Below are positions 26,347 to 35,900 of a stretch of DNA of 64,000 nt, in pieces. Made by a program: the position numbers and the translations under genes. Within the stretch, counting starts at the first letter, position 1. Each line of letters opens with the position of its first letter. The notes below the pieces were generated by a model. That model saw only the letters and a program-made list of their open reading frames with translations, was not told the DNA's origin and did no database searches. Source of the stretch: an uncultured Ruegeria sp. (lineage in GTDB: Bacteria; Pseudomonadota; Alphaproteobacteria; Rhodobacterales; Rhodobacteraceae); contig NZ_CANNGO010000003.1 of assembly GCF_947504215.1 (NCBI RefSeq), positions 248,001 through 312,000 on the forward strand, written 5' to 3'.

Positions 26347-27684
26347 ATGTCCGAACTCGACCCGATGCTTCTGAAATGTGAATTCAACAGGATGACTGCG
26401 GTTCGCCATGTCGGGCTTGTCTCAGGCGTTGCGCATGGCGTGATTGAAATCAGCGGTTTGACCAAACAGGCCCGGATCGGTGACTTGCTGACCTTGCAGC
26501 GCTGCTCGGGCCCCGATCTGGCTGGTGAGGTGCTAGATGTCGGCGCGAATCACATCCATATGATGCCCAACTCTGCCCCAGACGGGGTTAGCTTGGGGGA
26601 TCGGGTATGCCTTGACCCCTCACCCGATTTTGCACCCGGAATGCACTGGTTGGGACGCGTGATTGACCCGTTTGGCAATGCTCTGGACGGCAAGCCATTG
26701 TTAAACGGTGGGCAGGACCGGAACATCCAGCAAGCGCCGCCCCCCGCCGTTCGGCGCAAACCTTTGGGCGAGCGTATGGCGACCGGGCTGGCGGTGCTCA
26801 ACACCATGTTACCCATCCTGCGCGGGCAGCGGATTGGCCTGTTCGCGGGGTCCGGTGTCGGGAAGTCCACGCTTTTAGCGACGTTGGCGCGATCAATGCA
26901 GGCAGATGTTGTTGTGGTTGCCTTGATTGGCGAGCGTGGACGCGAAGTGAACGAATTTGTGACCCGCGCATTGGGCCCCGAAACCATGAAACACTCGGTG
27001 GTTGTGGCCGCCACGTCAGACCAGTCTGCGCTGGCCCGAAGGCGCTGTGCATGGTCCGCAGCGTCTTTGGCCGAGTACTTGCGTGATCAGGGCATGCACG
27101 TGTTGCTGTTGGCAGATTCGGTCACACGCTTTGCCGAAGCGCATAGGGAAATCGCTGTGGCGATGGGCGAATCGCCATCGCTGCGTGGGTTTCCCCCTTC
27201 GGTCACTCCGCTAATCGCCAACCTGTGCGAACGCGCCGGGCCCGGAACACAGGATCAAGGTGACATCACAGCCGTATTCAGTGTCTTGGTCGCCGGATCG
27301 GATATGGATGAACCCGTCGCGGATATGTTGCGAGGCGTTCTGGACGGGCACATCGTCCTGAGCCGGGACATTGCCGAGCGCGGGCGTTTCCCGGCCATCG
27401 ACCTCAGCCGCTCTGTGTCGCGCAGCTTGCCTGGCGCGGCCTCAGAAGCCGAAAACCAGATAATCGCGGAAACGCGGAAACTGGTCGGCAGCTACGAGCA
27501 ATCCGAAGTGATGATCAAAGCCGGGCTCTATTCCGAGGGCGCAGATCCTTTGCTGGATCAAGCCGTGCGCGTGCATGACGAGTTGGATAGCTTCTTTGGC
27601 AAAGCGGATGCCGAGGGTGTCGAAAACAGCTTTAGTCATCTCTCGCTGATTCTGCGCCGCGCAACAGCGGGCTTGCCGCGATAA
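26347..27684 (+). CDS. fliI: Flagellum-specific ATPase FliI
   Basis: The ATPase of the flagellar export apparatus, 445 residues, related to the F1 beta subunit. The Walker A GSGVGKST is near residue 168; ALIGERGREVNEF and LLADSVTRFAEAHREIA (Walker B region) follow, as does GSDMDEPVADMLRGVLDGHIVLSR. The start MSELDPMLL at 26347 is fixed by context; the frame stays open far upstream, but that stretch is antisense to flgC and flgB. Confidence 0.96.
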   Translation: MSELDPMLLKCEFNRMTAVRHVGLVSGVAHGVIEISGLTKQARIGDLLTLQRCSGPDLAGEVLDVGANHIHMMPNSAPDGVSLGDRVCLDPSPDFAPGMHWLGRVIDPFGNALDGKPLLNGGQDRNIQQAPPPAVRRKPLGERMATGLAVLNTMLPILRGQRIGLFAGSGVGKSTLLATLARSMQADVVVVALIGERGREVNEFVTRALGPETMKHSVVVAATSDQSALARRRCAWSAASLAEYLRDQGMHVLLLADSVTRFAEAHREIAVAMGESPSLRGFPPSVTPLIANLCERAGPGTQDQGDITAVFSVLVAGSDMDEPVADMLRGVLDGHIVLSRDIAERGRFPAIDLSRSVSRSLPGAASEAENQIIAETRKLVGSYEQSEVMIKAGLYSEGADPLLDQAVRVHDELDSFFGKADAEGVENSFSHLSLILRRATAGLPR

Positions 27685-27709
27685 CGGGATATCCAGACAG
27701 TTTTAAGTG

Positions 27710-27724
27710 TTAAGGCCACCTTAA
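27710..27724 (+). promoter_or_regulatory. CtrA-type binding site upstream of motB
   Basis: TTAAggccaccTTAA is an exact match to the CtrA consensus TTAA-N7-TTAA and lies 48 bases before the motB start. CtrA controls flagellar genes in Rhodobacterales, so activation of motB is the natural reading. A further TTAAG precedes it. Confidence 0.7.
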
Positions 27725-27771
27725 GGCCCATGCTGCTACTCCAGTAACTGGGTGATAAAAAGGTGGTGGAG

Positions 27772-28611
27772 ATGGGTGCGCAATCCAATGCGGCGCCAAT
27801 CATCATCAAGAAGAAGCGTGTATCGGGTGGCGATGGCCATCACGGTGGCGCGTGGAAAGTCGCATATGCGGACTTTGTAACGGCCATGATGGCCTTCTTC
27901 ATGTTGATGTGGCTGCTGAACGCAACGACCGAAACGCAACGCAAGGGGCTGGCGGATTACTTTTCGCCAACCATTCCGGTCAGCGCTGATTCCGGCGGTG
28001 GCGATGGCGCCTTTGGCGGCGACAATATGTTTTCTGAACAAACGCTGGCCATGAACGGCAAAGGTGCGACCAGGCGCAACCCGACCAGATCTCATCAGGC
28101 ACGGGGATCGACAGGTGTTGATGCCGCGGGCGGTGGGAAGGACGCGGTGCAGGACTTCACATCGCTTGAGGCTCAGCTGTTGGGTCGTACAGGCGAAAGC
28201 GAGGTGTCGGACAAAATCCTCAAACACATCGTCACGCGGGTCACGGACGAAGGTCTGGTGGTCGAGCTATTTGATACTGACGATCAGCCCCTTTTCGAAT
28301 CGGACACCGACACACCTACGCCACTCATGCGTGCGCTGGCATTGCTGATTGCACGGTCTTCGGATCTGGTGACAAACCCCATCGCAGTCGAAGGTCATGT
28401 CAAAGCGTCGCCCGTTGTTCTGGCCCGCAATCCTGCCTGGGATCTTTCCACCGCTCGGGCGCAGATTGTACGTCAGATGCTGCAGGACAAGGGCGTTGTT
28501 GCCGAACGCCTGAACCGCGTGACCGGCCACGCAGACCGAGAGCTGTTCAGTCAAGATCCAATGGCCACCCGCAACAACCGGATCGAGGTCATTTTTCTGC
28601 GCGCGCCCTGA
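27772..28611 (+). CDS. motB: Flagellar motor stator protein MotB
   Basis: A stator subunit of about 279 residues. After a basic N terminus (IIIKKKR) comes the single membrane helix with the proton-pathway region (AWKVAYADFVTAMMAFFMLMWLL), then a Gly-rich linker and a C-terminal OmpA-like peptidoglycan-binding domain (NPIAVEGHVKASP, RLNRVTGHADREL). A GTG nine bases upstream of the ATG is an alternative start. motA is not in the window. Confidence 0.93.
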   Translation: MGAQSNAAPIIIKKKRVSGGDGHHGGAWKVAYADFVTAMMAFFMLMWLLNATTETQRKGLADYFSPTIPVSADSGGGDGAFGGDNMFSEQTLAMNGKGATRRNPTRSHQARGSTGVDAAGGGKDAVQDFTSLEAQLLGRTGESEVSDKILKHIVTRVTDEGLVVELFDTDDQPLFESDTDTPTPLMRALALLIARSSDLVTNPIAVEGHVKASPVVLARNPAWDLSTARAQIVRQMLQDKGVVAERLNRVTGHADRELFSQDPMATRNNRIEVIFLRAP

Positions 28612-28633
28612 AGGATAGAACGCATTTTACTTG

Positions 28634-28648
28634 TTAGCGCGCTGTTAA
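28634..28648 (+). promoter_or_regulatory. CtrA-type binding site upstream of flgE
   Basis: TTAGcgcgctgTTAA has the spacing of a CtrA box (TTAA-N7-TTAA) with one substitution, 55 bases before the flgE start. It would drive the flgE-flgK-flgL-flgI unit. Confidence 0.6.
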
Positions 28649-28702
28649 GGGGCAGCGCGTTACCTGTTGCATCAAAGATTGACGCAACAGAAGGGCGTGC
28701 CA

Positions 28703-29998
28703 ATGACAATTTCCTCTTCGCTGAATGCCGGTGTCGCCGCTTTGAAGGCCAACGCAAACAGACTGGCCACGATTTCCGACAACATCGCGAACTCCTCTAC
28801 ATTTGGCTACAAGCGGGTCGAGACGGATTTTCATTCCATGGTCACGTCCGGCCAGGGGGGCAGTTATTCGGCAGGGGGTGTCAGAACAACAAGCCAACGC
28901 CTGATCGATCAGCGTGGCTCTCTCGTTACAACCAACAACTCCACCGATCTGGCGGTTCGCGGACGCGGTATGATTCCGGTGCGCCCCAGTTCGCAGATTG
29001 CGGCTGGTTCGAACGAAATGCTGCTGACCACGACGGGGTCGTTCCGCACCAATGAAGAAGGGTACCTGGTAACCGAATCCGGCCTTGTCCTGCTGGGATG
29101 GCGTGCCGCTGCGGATGGATCGATCCCCGCCGTTCCGCGGGACACGCCGGCAGCGCTTGAGCCCGTGCAACTCAGCGTAAATCAGTTATCAGGCGCGCCG
29201 ACCACCCGGATGAACTTGCGGATGAACCTACCCGCAACCGCAACAGATGCCGGCGCGCCCGGCGATACGCAGCCGCTGTCTGTCGAATATTTTGACAATC
29301 TGGGCAAATCAGAAAGCGTAGATATCGAACTCGTTCCGACGGTCCCCGCAACCGGAAGCAGTAACGAATGGACGATGATCATGCGCGATTCGGCATCGGG
29401 CGGTGCGATCATTGGTGAATACACGCTGACCTTTACCGATAGCCGAACCGCCGGCGGTACCCTGGCAACCGTGACTGCGGTGTCAGGTGGCGCGTACGAC
29501 CCGGCAACCGGCAGTGTTGTCGTCAACGTTGCCGGTGGCCCCATGGAGGTTAACATTGGCACGATCGGTGATGCTGATGGCATTACTCAGCTGTCCGATA
29601 CCTTTGCGCCTGTTTCGATCACCCGCGATGGCTCGGCCGTTGGAACCATGACCAGCGTTCAGGTCGACGAAAACGGCTATGTCTATGCGTTCTACGATAC
29701 AGGTGTCAGTCGCCGCATGTTTCAGATTCCTCTGGCAGATGTTCCCAATCCGAACGGCCTGACCGCGCTGGACAGTCAAACTTACGCGCCATCTCGGGAA
29801 AGCGGCACCTTTTTTCTTTGGAACGCAGGCGAAGGCCCGACCGGCGATCTGGTGTCTTTCGCCCGCGAAGAATCAACCACCGATGTCGCGACCGAGCTGA
29901 CCGCGTTGATTCAGACGCAGCGCGCGTATTCTTCCAGCGCCACGGTGATCAAGACCGTGGATGAGATGCTGCAGGAAACGACAAACATCAAACGTTGA
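28703..29998 (+). CDS. flgE: Flagellar hook protein FlgE
   Basis: The hook subunit, 431 residues. The N terminus MTISSSLNAGVAALKANANRLATIS and SDNIANSSTFGYKRVETDF, and the C terminus TDVATELTALIQTQRAYSSSATVIK, are those of FlgE; the middle is variable Gly/Thr-rich hook core. A CtrA-like site precedes it and flgK follows after 33 bases. Confidence 0.95.
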   Translation: MTISSSLNAGVAALKANANRLATISDNIANSSTFGYKRVETDFHSMVTSGQGGSYSAGGVRTTSQRLIDQRGSLVTTNNSTDLAVRGRGMIPVRPSSQIAAGSNEMLLTTTGSFRTNEEGYLVTESGLVLLGWRAAADGSIPAVPRDTPAALEPVQLSVNQLSGAPTTRMNLRMNLPATATDAGAPGDTQPLSVEYFDNLGKSESVDIELVPTVPATGSSNEWTMIMRDSASGGAIIGEYTLTFTDSRTAGGTLATVTAVSGGAYDPATGSVVVNVAGGPMEVNIGTIGDADGITQLSDTFAPVSITRDGSAVGTMTSVQVDENGYVYAFYDTGVSRRMFQIPLADVPNPNGLTALDSQTYAPSRESGTFFLWNAGEGPTGDLVSFAREESTTDVATELTALIQTQRAYSSSATVIKTVDEMLQETTNIKR

Positions 29999-30031
29999 AC
30001 TGGGTTCTGAAAACAGGAAAGGAGCGGTCTG

Positions 30032-31483
30032 ATGAACATGTCGACGGCGTTGAACAACGCATTGGGCGGGCTAACGGCAGCCAGTCGCGGGGCCGCAGTG
30101 GTGTCAGGGAACATCGCCAATGCTCTGACGCCGGGCTATGCGCGCCGATCCCTTGAACTGACAACCAGTCCAATTTCGGGCAACGGCGTACGTACTGTTG
30201 GGGTGATACGTCATCAGGATCCTGTCTTGACCGCCAACCGGCGCGTAACCGATGCAGATCTGGCGCGACAAACGGCAGTTTCAGACTTTCACTCACGGTT
30301 CGAAGGGTTGGTTGGATCACCTGAGGATGCAACCTCTCTGGCCGCCCGCTTATCATCTTTCGACGGGAGGCTGATCACGGCTGCCAGTTTGCCCGACTCG
30401 GCCGAACGTCTTGACCAAGCCGCACGAACAGGGCGTGACCTTGCAAACAGTTTGAACATCGCGTCCGAGGGAGTTCGAAAAGCACGTTCGGATGCAGATC
30501 GAAAGATCGGAGCGCAGGTCGACAACCTGAACCGTGACCTCAAGGATATCGAAGACCTGAACGCCAGGATTACTGCCGTCCAAAACTCGGGCGGCGATAT
30601 CGGGGCCTTGCAGGATCAGCGGCAAATCCTGATTGATCAGGTTAACGAATTGGTTCCGGTCAACGTGGTCGCAAGGGCAAATGATCAAGTGTCTCTCTAC
30701 TCTGACGGCGGCTTGATCCTTTTGGAGGGCAAAGCCGCGGAGTTTTCGTTTTCAACAACCGGCGACACGAAACCGCATATGACCGTTGCAAATGGGCTGT
30801 TGTCCGGGCTGGAAATGAATGGCAAACCCGTGCGCATAAGCGGCGACACCGCCCAGATCCGCGGCGGCGCGTTGGCAGCCCAATTCACCATACGCGATGA
30901 CTTGTCGGTCGAAGCGCAGAACCAGTTGGACAGCGTTGCCCGCGATCTGATCGAACGGTTTGAGACACCGGGGTTGGATCCTACAGCGCTTGCTACCGAT
31001 CCTGATCTTTTTACCGATGACGGCAATCGGTTTGATGTGGCGTTCCTGCCCGGGCTGGCATCACGTATTTCTCTCAATTCCATTGTTGATCCAGATGCGG
31101 GCGGAGACAGTTGGAAGTTGCGGGCCGGATTGGGCGCCGCCGGACCCGGCGACCCCGGAGATTCCGCGCAATTACAAGCCTTCGGCGCAATCCTCAGCGA
31201 TGCTCGGCCGGTATCTGGATCCGTGTTCGGAACCGGCGATATGCGCGCCGCCGAGGTCATCCAGGCGTTGCTGTCGAAAGCCGGGGCAAATGCCCACGCG
31301 GCAGATCAACGCAAAACCTTCGCAAATGGCGCGCGATTACAAATGGCGCAGATCGAGGCAGAGCAAGGCGTGGATACAGATCAGGAATTGCAGCGCCTGA
31401 TGCAGATCGAACAAACATATGCTGCAAATGCGCGAGTCATCACAGTTGTTGATGAGCTTCTACAAACCCTTCTGAGGCTGTGA
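30032..31483 (+). CDS. flgK: Flagellar hook-filament junction protein FlgK
   Basis: The first junction protein, 483 residues. The N-terminal SGNIANALTPGYARRSLEL, the central VDNLNRDLKDIEDLNARITAVQNSG and the C-terminal LMQIEQTYAANARVITVVDELLQTLL fit FlgK. Its stop nearly abuts the flgL start. Confidence 0.95.
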   Translation: MNMSTALNNALGGLTAASRGAAVVSGNIANALTPGYARRSLELTTSPISGNGVRTVGVIRHQDPVLTANRRVTDADLARQTAVSDFHSRFEGLVGSPEDATSLAARLSSFDGRLITAASLPDSAERLDQAARTGRDLANSLNIASEGVRKARSDADRKIGAQVDNLNRDLKDIEDLNARITAVQNSGGDIGALQDQRQILIDQVNELVPVNVVARANDQVSLYSDGGLILLEGKAAEFSFSTTGDTKPHMTVANGLLSGLEMNGKPVRISGDTAQIRGGALAAQFTIRDDLSVEAQNQLDSVARDLIERFETPGLDPTALATDPDLFTDDGNRFDVAFLPGLASRISLNSIVDPDAGGDSWKLRAGLGAAGPGDPGDSAQLQAFGAILSDARPVSGSVFGTGDMRAAEVIQALLSKAGANAHAADQRKTFANGARLQMAQIEAEQGVDTDQELQRLMQIEQTYAANARVITVVDELLQTLLRL

Positions 31484-31485
31484 TC

Positions 31486-32493
31486 ATGAATTTGACTGCC
31501 ATGGGTGATCTTGCACGTGGACTGACGCTTCGGTCTCGTGCGACGGAAATCAAAGCCCAGATTGAAACACTGTCTTACGAAATGTCATCCGGCAAAGTGC
31601 AGGACATCTCTGGGCGGTTGGGCGGTGACTATTCTCAGATCCTCGATCTGGATCGCAACCTTGCCCGGCTCGATGCGTTCAAAATCGCTACATCCGAAGC
31701 TGGTCTTTTTACGGATGTCATGCAGCAAAGCCTGACGACATTCGATACTTCGGTTGGTGAAGTTTCCTCATCCCTATTGGCATTCGGTACGGCAAAACAC
31801 ACGGTCACGCATGAGCAGGCATCGGTTCAAGCCCGTAATGAGCTTGATACAATGATGTCGGCTCTGAATACACGAGTAGGCGGGCGCAGCCTGTATTCCG
31901 GAGTGGCGACGGATGTCTCGCCATTGTCATCTACCGACGCACTCCTGACTGCGCTTGAGGCTGAATTGACAGGCCTTACGACTGTTACCGATATACGTGC
32001 GGCGGCAGAGAGCTGGTTCAATGATCCTGTCGGATTTGACGCGGTCATCTATCAAGGTTCAGATACGCCGCTAGCATCAATGCAAGTCTCTGAGAACGAG
32101 CGTATCTCGATCCCGATTACAGCAACCGACCCAGCGTTCAAGGCAGCGCTGCGGGACACTGCAGTGGCCGCTCTTGTCTCGGACGATGCACTTGCTTTGG
32201 GTACGGATCAGCGCACCATCCTGTTTACGCAATTGGGTGTCGATCTTGCCAATGCAAAAGATGAAACGGTCAAGCTTAGGGCCGAAGTCGGCGCTGCAGA
32301 AGCGCGCGTTGAAGAGGCTGCCACCCGCAATTCGGCAGCGCGCACCAGCCTGGAATACAGTCGAAACCAACTGATCGCGGCCGATCCATATGAAACCGCT
32401 GCAAAGTTGCAGGCCGTGCAGTTTCAACTGGAAAGCCTGTATTCCGTCACGGTTCGAAATGCGAACCTGTCACTGGTGAATTTCCTGAGATGA
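31486..32493 (+). CDS. flgL: Flagellar hook-filament junction protein FlgL
   Basis: The second junction protein, 335 residues, flagellin-like at both ends (MNLTAMGDLARGLTLRSRATEIKAQIETLSYEMSSGK and the C-terminal AAKLQAVQFQLESLYSVTVRNANLSL). I chose ATG 31486 (GAGG eight bases before it) over the GTG at 31480 that overlaps the flgK stop. The stop overlaps flgI by four bases. Confidence 0.93.
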   Translation: MNLTAMGDLARGLTLRSRATEIKAQIETLSYEMSSGKVQDISGRLGGDYSQILDLDRNLARLDAFKIATSEAGLFTDVMQQSLTTFDTSVGEVSSSLLAFGTAKHTVTHEQASVQARNELDTMMSALNTRVGGRSLYSGVATDVSPLSSTDALLTALEAELTGLTTVTDIRAAAESWFNDPVGFDAVIYQGSDTPLASMQVSENERISIPITATDPAFKAALRDTAVAALVSDDALALGTDQRTILFTQLGVDLANAKDETVKLRAEVGAAEARVEEAATRNSAARTSLEYSRNQLIAADPYETAAKLQAVQFQLESLYSVTVRNANLSLVNFLR

Positions 32494-33584
32494 AAGTTCT
32501 TCTTTTCCTTCTCTTGCTTCTTCCCGGCTTGGCATCCGCTGGCGCGATCCGTTTGAAGGACCTTGTGAACTTCGATGGCGTACGGGGCAACGATCTTGTC
32601 GGGTATGGTTTAGTTGTTGGTCTCAACGGTACTGGTGACGGGCTTCGCAATTCGCCGTTCACCGAAGAAATCATGTCCAACATCCTCGAACGCTTAGGGG
32701 TCAACGTCACAGGTGAAGATTTCCGCCCTAAAAACGTGGCGGCAGTGCTGGTGACAGCCAGCTTGCCGCCATTTGCCCGGGTTGGAGGTCAGATTGACGT
32801 CACAGTGTCGGCCATTGGCGATTCCAACAGTTTGTTGGGTGGAACGCTGATTATGACACCGCTGAACGCAGCCGACGGTCAGATTTATGCGGTGGCGCAA
32901 GGCACAGTCCTGGCTGGTGGTGCGGTCGCCGAAGGCGAAGCAGCATCTGTTGTCCGTGGTGTGCCAACAGCTGGCGTGATCCCATCTGGTGCCCGTGTCG
33001 AACGCGAGATTGATTTTGATCTTTCGAGCATGTCTCAGATGCGACTCGCCCTACGAGAACCCGATTTCACAACCGCCGGTCGGATTGAGACCGCCATAAA
33101 CCGGGAATTCAACCGCGCGGTCGCAATCATGCGCGATTCCGGAACAGTCGAGCTGAACATTGCAGCCACACAATCCGTTTCAACCGCCCATGCCATCGGG
33201 CGTATAGAAAATATCTTGGTTGAGCCCGAGACCAAGGCACGGGTGGTGGTCGATCAACGATCAGGCACCATCGTCATGGGGCAAGAGGTTCGCATATCAC
33301 GCGTTGCAGTGTCGCAGGGCAACCTGACCCTGACAGTCGAAGAAGCCCCGATCGCCGTCCAGCCTAACCCATTTGCACGGGGCGAAACTGTTGTTGTGCC
33401 CAGAACAATCGCAGGTATCGAGCAAGAAGAAGGGACCGGTCTCGCCGAAATACCCGAGGCTGCCACTTTGTCCGAAGTGGTGGCAGGGCTGAATGCCTTG
33501 GGTGTTTCCCCGCGCGACATGATCGACATTCTGAAAACAATCAAAGCAGCTGGCGCCTTGCACGCGGAATTCATCGTCAGATGA
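32490..33584 (+). CDS. flgI: Flagellar P-ring protein FlgI
   Basis: The periplasmic P-ring protein, 364 residues, with signal peptide MKVLLFLLLLLPGLASA. Conserved segments include IRLKDLVNFDGVRGNDLVGYGLVVGLNGTGD and the C-terminal GVSPRDMIDILKTIKAAGALHAE. It ends the plus-strand flagellar run and converges on the unrelated minus-strand operon. Confidence 0.97.
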   Translation: MKVLLFLLLLLPGLASAGAIRLKDLVNFDGVRGNDLVGYGLVVGLNGTGDGLRNSPFTEEIMSNILERLGVNVTGEDFRPKNVAAVLVTASLPPFARVGGQIDVTVSAIGDSNSLLGGTLIMTPLNAADGQIYAVAQGTVLAGGAVAEGEAASVVRGVPTAGVIPSGARVEREIDFDLSSMSQMRLALREPDFTTAGRIETAINREFNRAVAIMRDSGTVELNIAATQSVSTAHAIGRIENILVEPETKARVVVDQRSGTIVMGQEVRISRVAVSQGNLTLTVEEAPIAVQPNPFARGETVVVPRTIAGIEQEEGTGLAEIPEAATLSEVVAGLNALGVSPRDMIDILKTIKAAGALHAEFIVR

Positions 33585-33639
33585 CGGCGGCTTTAAAACC
33601 CTAACGGTCATCAATGCTTCGCCGATCACGTCGCCTGAC

Positions 33640-34284
33640 CTATTTGGACTTCCAGCTGTCCAGCCAACGGCGAAATCTACTGCGCCGCTCTTCAATCGCG
33701 TCGCCCGCCGCGTAAAACCCATCTTCCACATTCTCAAGCATCGGATCGATCCGAGCCTGCCTGAACCTGCGCCACCGGACCCAAATGGCCCAGACCAAAG
33801 CGGCAAAAACCGTCAGGAAGATGATATTGAACCAGGGGATTAGCCGTACATCCGGTCCATCGACGTGTTTGATGAAAATCGCATTGGGGAATATCGACAT
33901 GAACTCATTGCGCCACCCATAGTGGGTGATCGCAACCCAATCCGGGTCATCTTTAGTCGATTTTGCGTCATTGGCCTCGGTATACAGATTGGCTGTGTCG
34001 AATTTGAAATAGAATGGCCAACCCCAACCGGTGTCTTCGTTGCGATACACAATAGGTTTGCCGTTGGCCCGCACCGCCTGAATGAACTGAACATCCCGAT
34101 TGGACAAGCTGGCGGATTGGTCTTCGGGTTCTGACCAGAAAATCCGAGTCCAGTCGTTCAGGTCCTGACGTTCCTCATAGGTATTCACGATCCGCACGAT
34201 GTCGCGCTGCGGCAACGCGTATTGCAGGATCACGGCAATCGCGCCCCAGAAGATAATAATGAACGCCCATTTCACATAGGCCAT
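33640..34284 (-). CDS. DUF1523-like membrane protein, last gene of the AAA+ operon
   Basis: A 214-residue protein with an N-terminal membrane helix (AYVKWAFIIIFWGAIAVILQYALP) and a second near residue 150-170 (LIPWFNIIFLTVFAALVWAIWV), enclosing a domain with many Trp, Tyr and Asp residues (NEDTGWGWPFYFKFDTANLYTEAND). This looks like the alphaproteobacterial DUF1523 family, function unknown. A basic Arg-rich tail is probably cytoplasmic. It is the distal gene of the minus-strand operon starting at 41715. Confidence 0.8.
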   Translation of the reverse strand: MAYVKWAFIIIFWGAIAVILQYALPQRDIVRIVNTYEERQDLNDWTRIFWSEPEDQSASLSNRDVQFIQAVRANGKPIVYRNEDTGWGWPFYFKFDTANLYTEANDAKSTKDDPDWVAITHYGWRNEFMSIFPNAIFIKHVDGPDVRLIPWFNIIFLTVFAALVWAIWVRWRRFRQARIDPMLENVEDGFYAAGDAIEERRSRFRRWLDSWKSK

Positions 34285-34294
34285 GCCGTATTCC

Positions 34295-34561
34295 TCACAT
34301 GTAATTCACAATATAGATCAGCGCGCCAATCGCCACCCAAGGTACAACATAGACACCCAGGATCAGTTTGCGACGGAACGAATTGTCATAGACGTGCAAC
34401 CCGCGCTCGACAAAAGCTCCCTTATTGCCGCTCTTGCCCTTCTCGTCCCACCAGGTTTCAAGCTTCTGACGCCGAACACTGCGCGAATACAGAGACAGCG
34501 CGAAATAAGCGATGGTCTGGATGACCAGCAGGATCAAAAACAGGCGCATCGCTCCGAACAT
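34295..34561 (-). CDS. Small membrane protein of unknown function in the AAA+ operon
   Basis: An 88-residue protein with two membrane segments (LFLILLVIQTIAYFALSLYS and KLILGVYVVPWVAIGALIYIV) joined by a basic loop containing TWWDEKGKSG. The start lies directly after the stop of the 445-residue gene, and the next gene follows after ten bases. No family recognised; conservation of the neighbourhood in related genomes would test whether it belongs to the machine. Confidence 0.85.
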   Translation of the reverse strand: MFGAMRLFLILLVIQTIAYFALSLYSRSVRRQKLETWWDEKGKSGNKGAFVERGLHVYDNSFRRKLILGVYVVPWVAIGALIYIVNYM

Positions 34562-34562
34562 A

Positions 34563-35900
34563 TCAACTCTTCCTTACAGAACCCCAGGGGCCAACACGGG
34601 CAATCACCGCATCGCCGACCCGGTCTTCGCCGCTCATATCGGGTTCATGGCCAAACAGCGCAGCGCGGGCACCCGATTTGTCCACCTGATACTCGCGCGC
34701 GAGGAAGTCGGCAACATAGGCTTTCTTGGTCTCGGGCCAGCCAGAGTAGGTGCGGTAGAACAGCTCTTTGTGGCAAATGAACATCTGCCGAGGGTCCAGA
34801 GGGGCCAGTTCCGACAGCAGCATATTCACCAGATCGCGGTTGGGCGTATCAGCCGCGCGTAAAGTGTAGAAATACGCCGGGTGGTCCGAGGTAATACGCG
34901 GCCAGCGTCCGCCATCCGTTGCCCATCGCATCAATTGTGCCAGACCGTGATAGGCATCCGGCAACCGATCCGCGTGATTGCGTGCCAGACGCCGCATGTC
35001 CGAGCGATCCAAACCGGTCAAATCGACATTGGCATCCGCGGCGGCATCGATGGTCAGGAAATCCATCTTTTGCTGCAGGATCGCGGCTGCATCGACACCG
35101 CGCGCTTTGACAATCGGCTCGACCAGATCGTTGTAGTCCAGAAACTTGGCGATCTGGTTTCGCTGCGACGGGTTAAACGTGTATTTGATCTTTAGATCGT
35201 CGGGCTTTTCCCTCATGCAGATCGCGGCCGGGTGGTCCATGTCTGGAAACAAGTACAGCCCGCCGAAATGGGCTGTCCAAAAGTTGCGCTGTTCAAACGC
35301 GGTGTGGCGCAGACGGACGGGGTTGCGGGTGACGTCGCCGGTTTCCTTGGCGGTTTTGATCATCCTGGCGATCAGCACATCGTCGAACCAAGCGTCCTCT
35401 TCGGTTTTGAACTGTTCAACCATGCCCGCCAATTGCTCGGCCTTGCGCAGGGTGCCGCCTGCGGTGTCGGCTTCGATCTCGATCTTGCGCAGGTTCAGCA
35501 GGTCGCCCGGCGTGGTGAGTTTGATGACAGAGTTCACCAGCTCTCCGGCCACCGCATCGGTGGCGGTCAGAGCGAAAAGCTGCGCCTCGTTCATCTCGAT
35601 GAACTCGCGCAGGATTTCGCGCGAGGTCGAGAATTTGACGTTCAGCAAAGGCGCGCGTTTCTGCTCGGTCGTCAGCAGGATGAACTGCCGGTTGACCCCG
35701 TTGGGGTTCAGGTAGAGCTCATCCTCCAGCTCAATCCCCACCTCCGGCGAATAGCCTGAAATATCGACATGAAAATCCGAAAGCTGAGTGGTCTTGCCCG
35801 CCAGATGCTGCAGCGCGCGGTTATACCGCTCGACCAGAGCCGGGCTGGAGATGTGGACGAGGTTGCCGAACATCAGGCCTTTTTCGATGAGGCGGATCAT
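34563..35900 (-). CDS. Conserved alphaproteobacterial protein of unknown function, AAA+ partner
   Basis: A soluble protein of 445 residues (possibly the DUF6638 family, from memory). It shows no signal peptide or membrane helix. Visible features are an N-terminal LVHISSPALVERYNRALQHL, alternating helices (LLNLRKIEIEADTAGGTLRKAEQL) and a C-terminal half with PDMDHPAAICM and ICHKELFYRTYSGWPETKKAYVADFLAREYQ. Its ATG overlaps the stop of the inserted gene upstream (ATGA). Constant company of a AAA+ ATPase suggests an adaptor or substrate. Confidence 0.85.
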   Translation of the reverse strand: MIRLIEKGLMFGNLVHISSPALVERYNRALQHLAGKTTQLSDFHVDISGYSPEVGIELEDELYLNPNGVNRQFILLTTEQKRAPLLNVKFSTSREILREFIEMNEAQLFALTATDAVAGELVNSVIKLTTPGDLLNLRKIEIEADTAGGTLRKAEQLAGMVEQFKTEEDAWFDDVLIARMIKTAKETGDVTRNPVRLRHTAFEQRNFWTAHFGGLYLFPDMDHPAAICMREKPDDLKIKYTFNPSQRNQIAKFLDYNDLVEPIVKARGVDAAAILQQKMDFLTIDAAADANVDLTGLDRSDMRRLARNHADRLPDAYHGLAQLMRWATDGGRWPRITSDHPAYFYTLRAADTPNRDLVNMLLSELAPLDPRQMFICHKELFYRTYSGWPETKKAYVADFLAREYQVDKSGARAALFGHEPDMSGEDRVGDAVIARVGPWGSVRKS

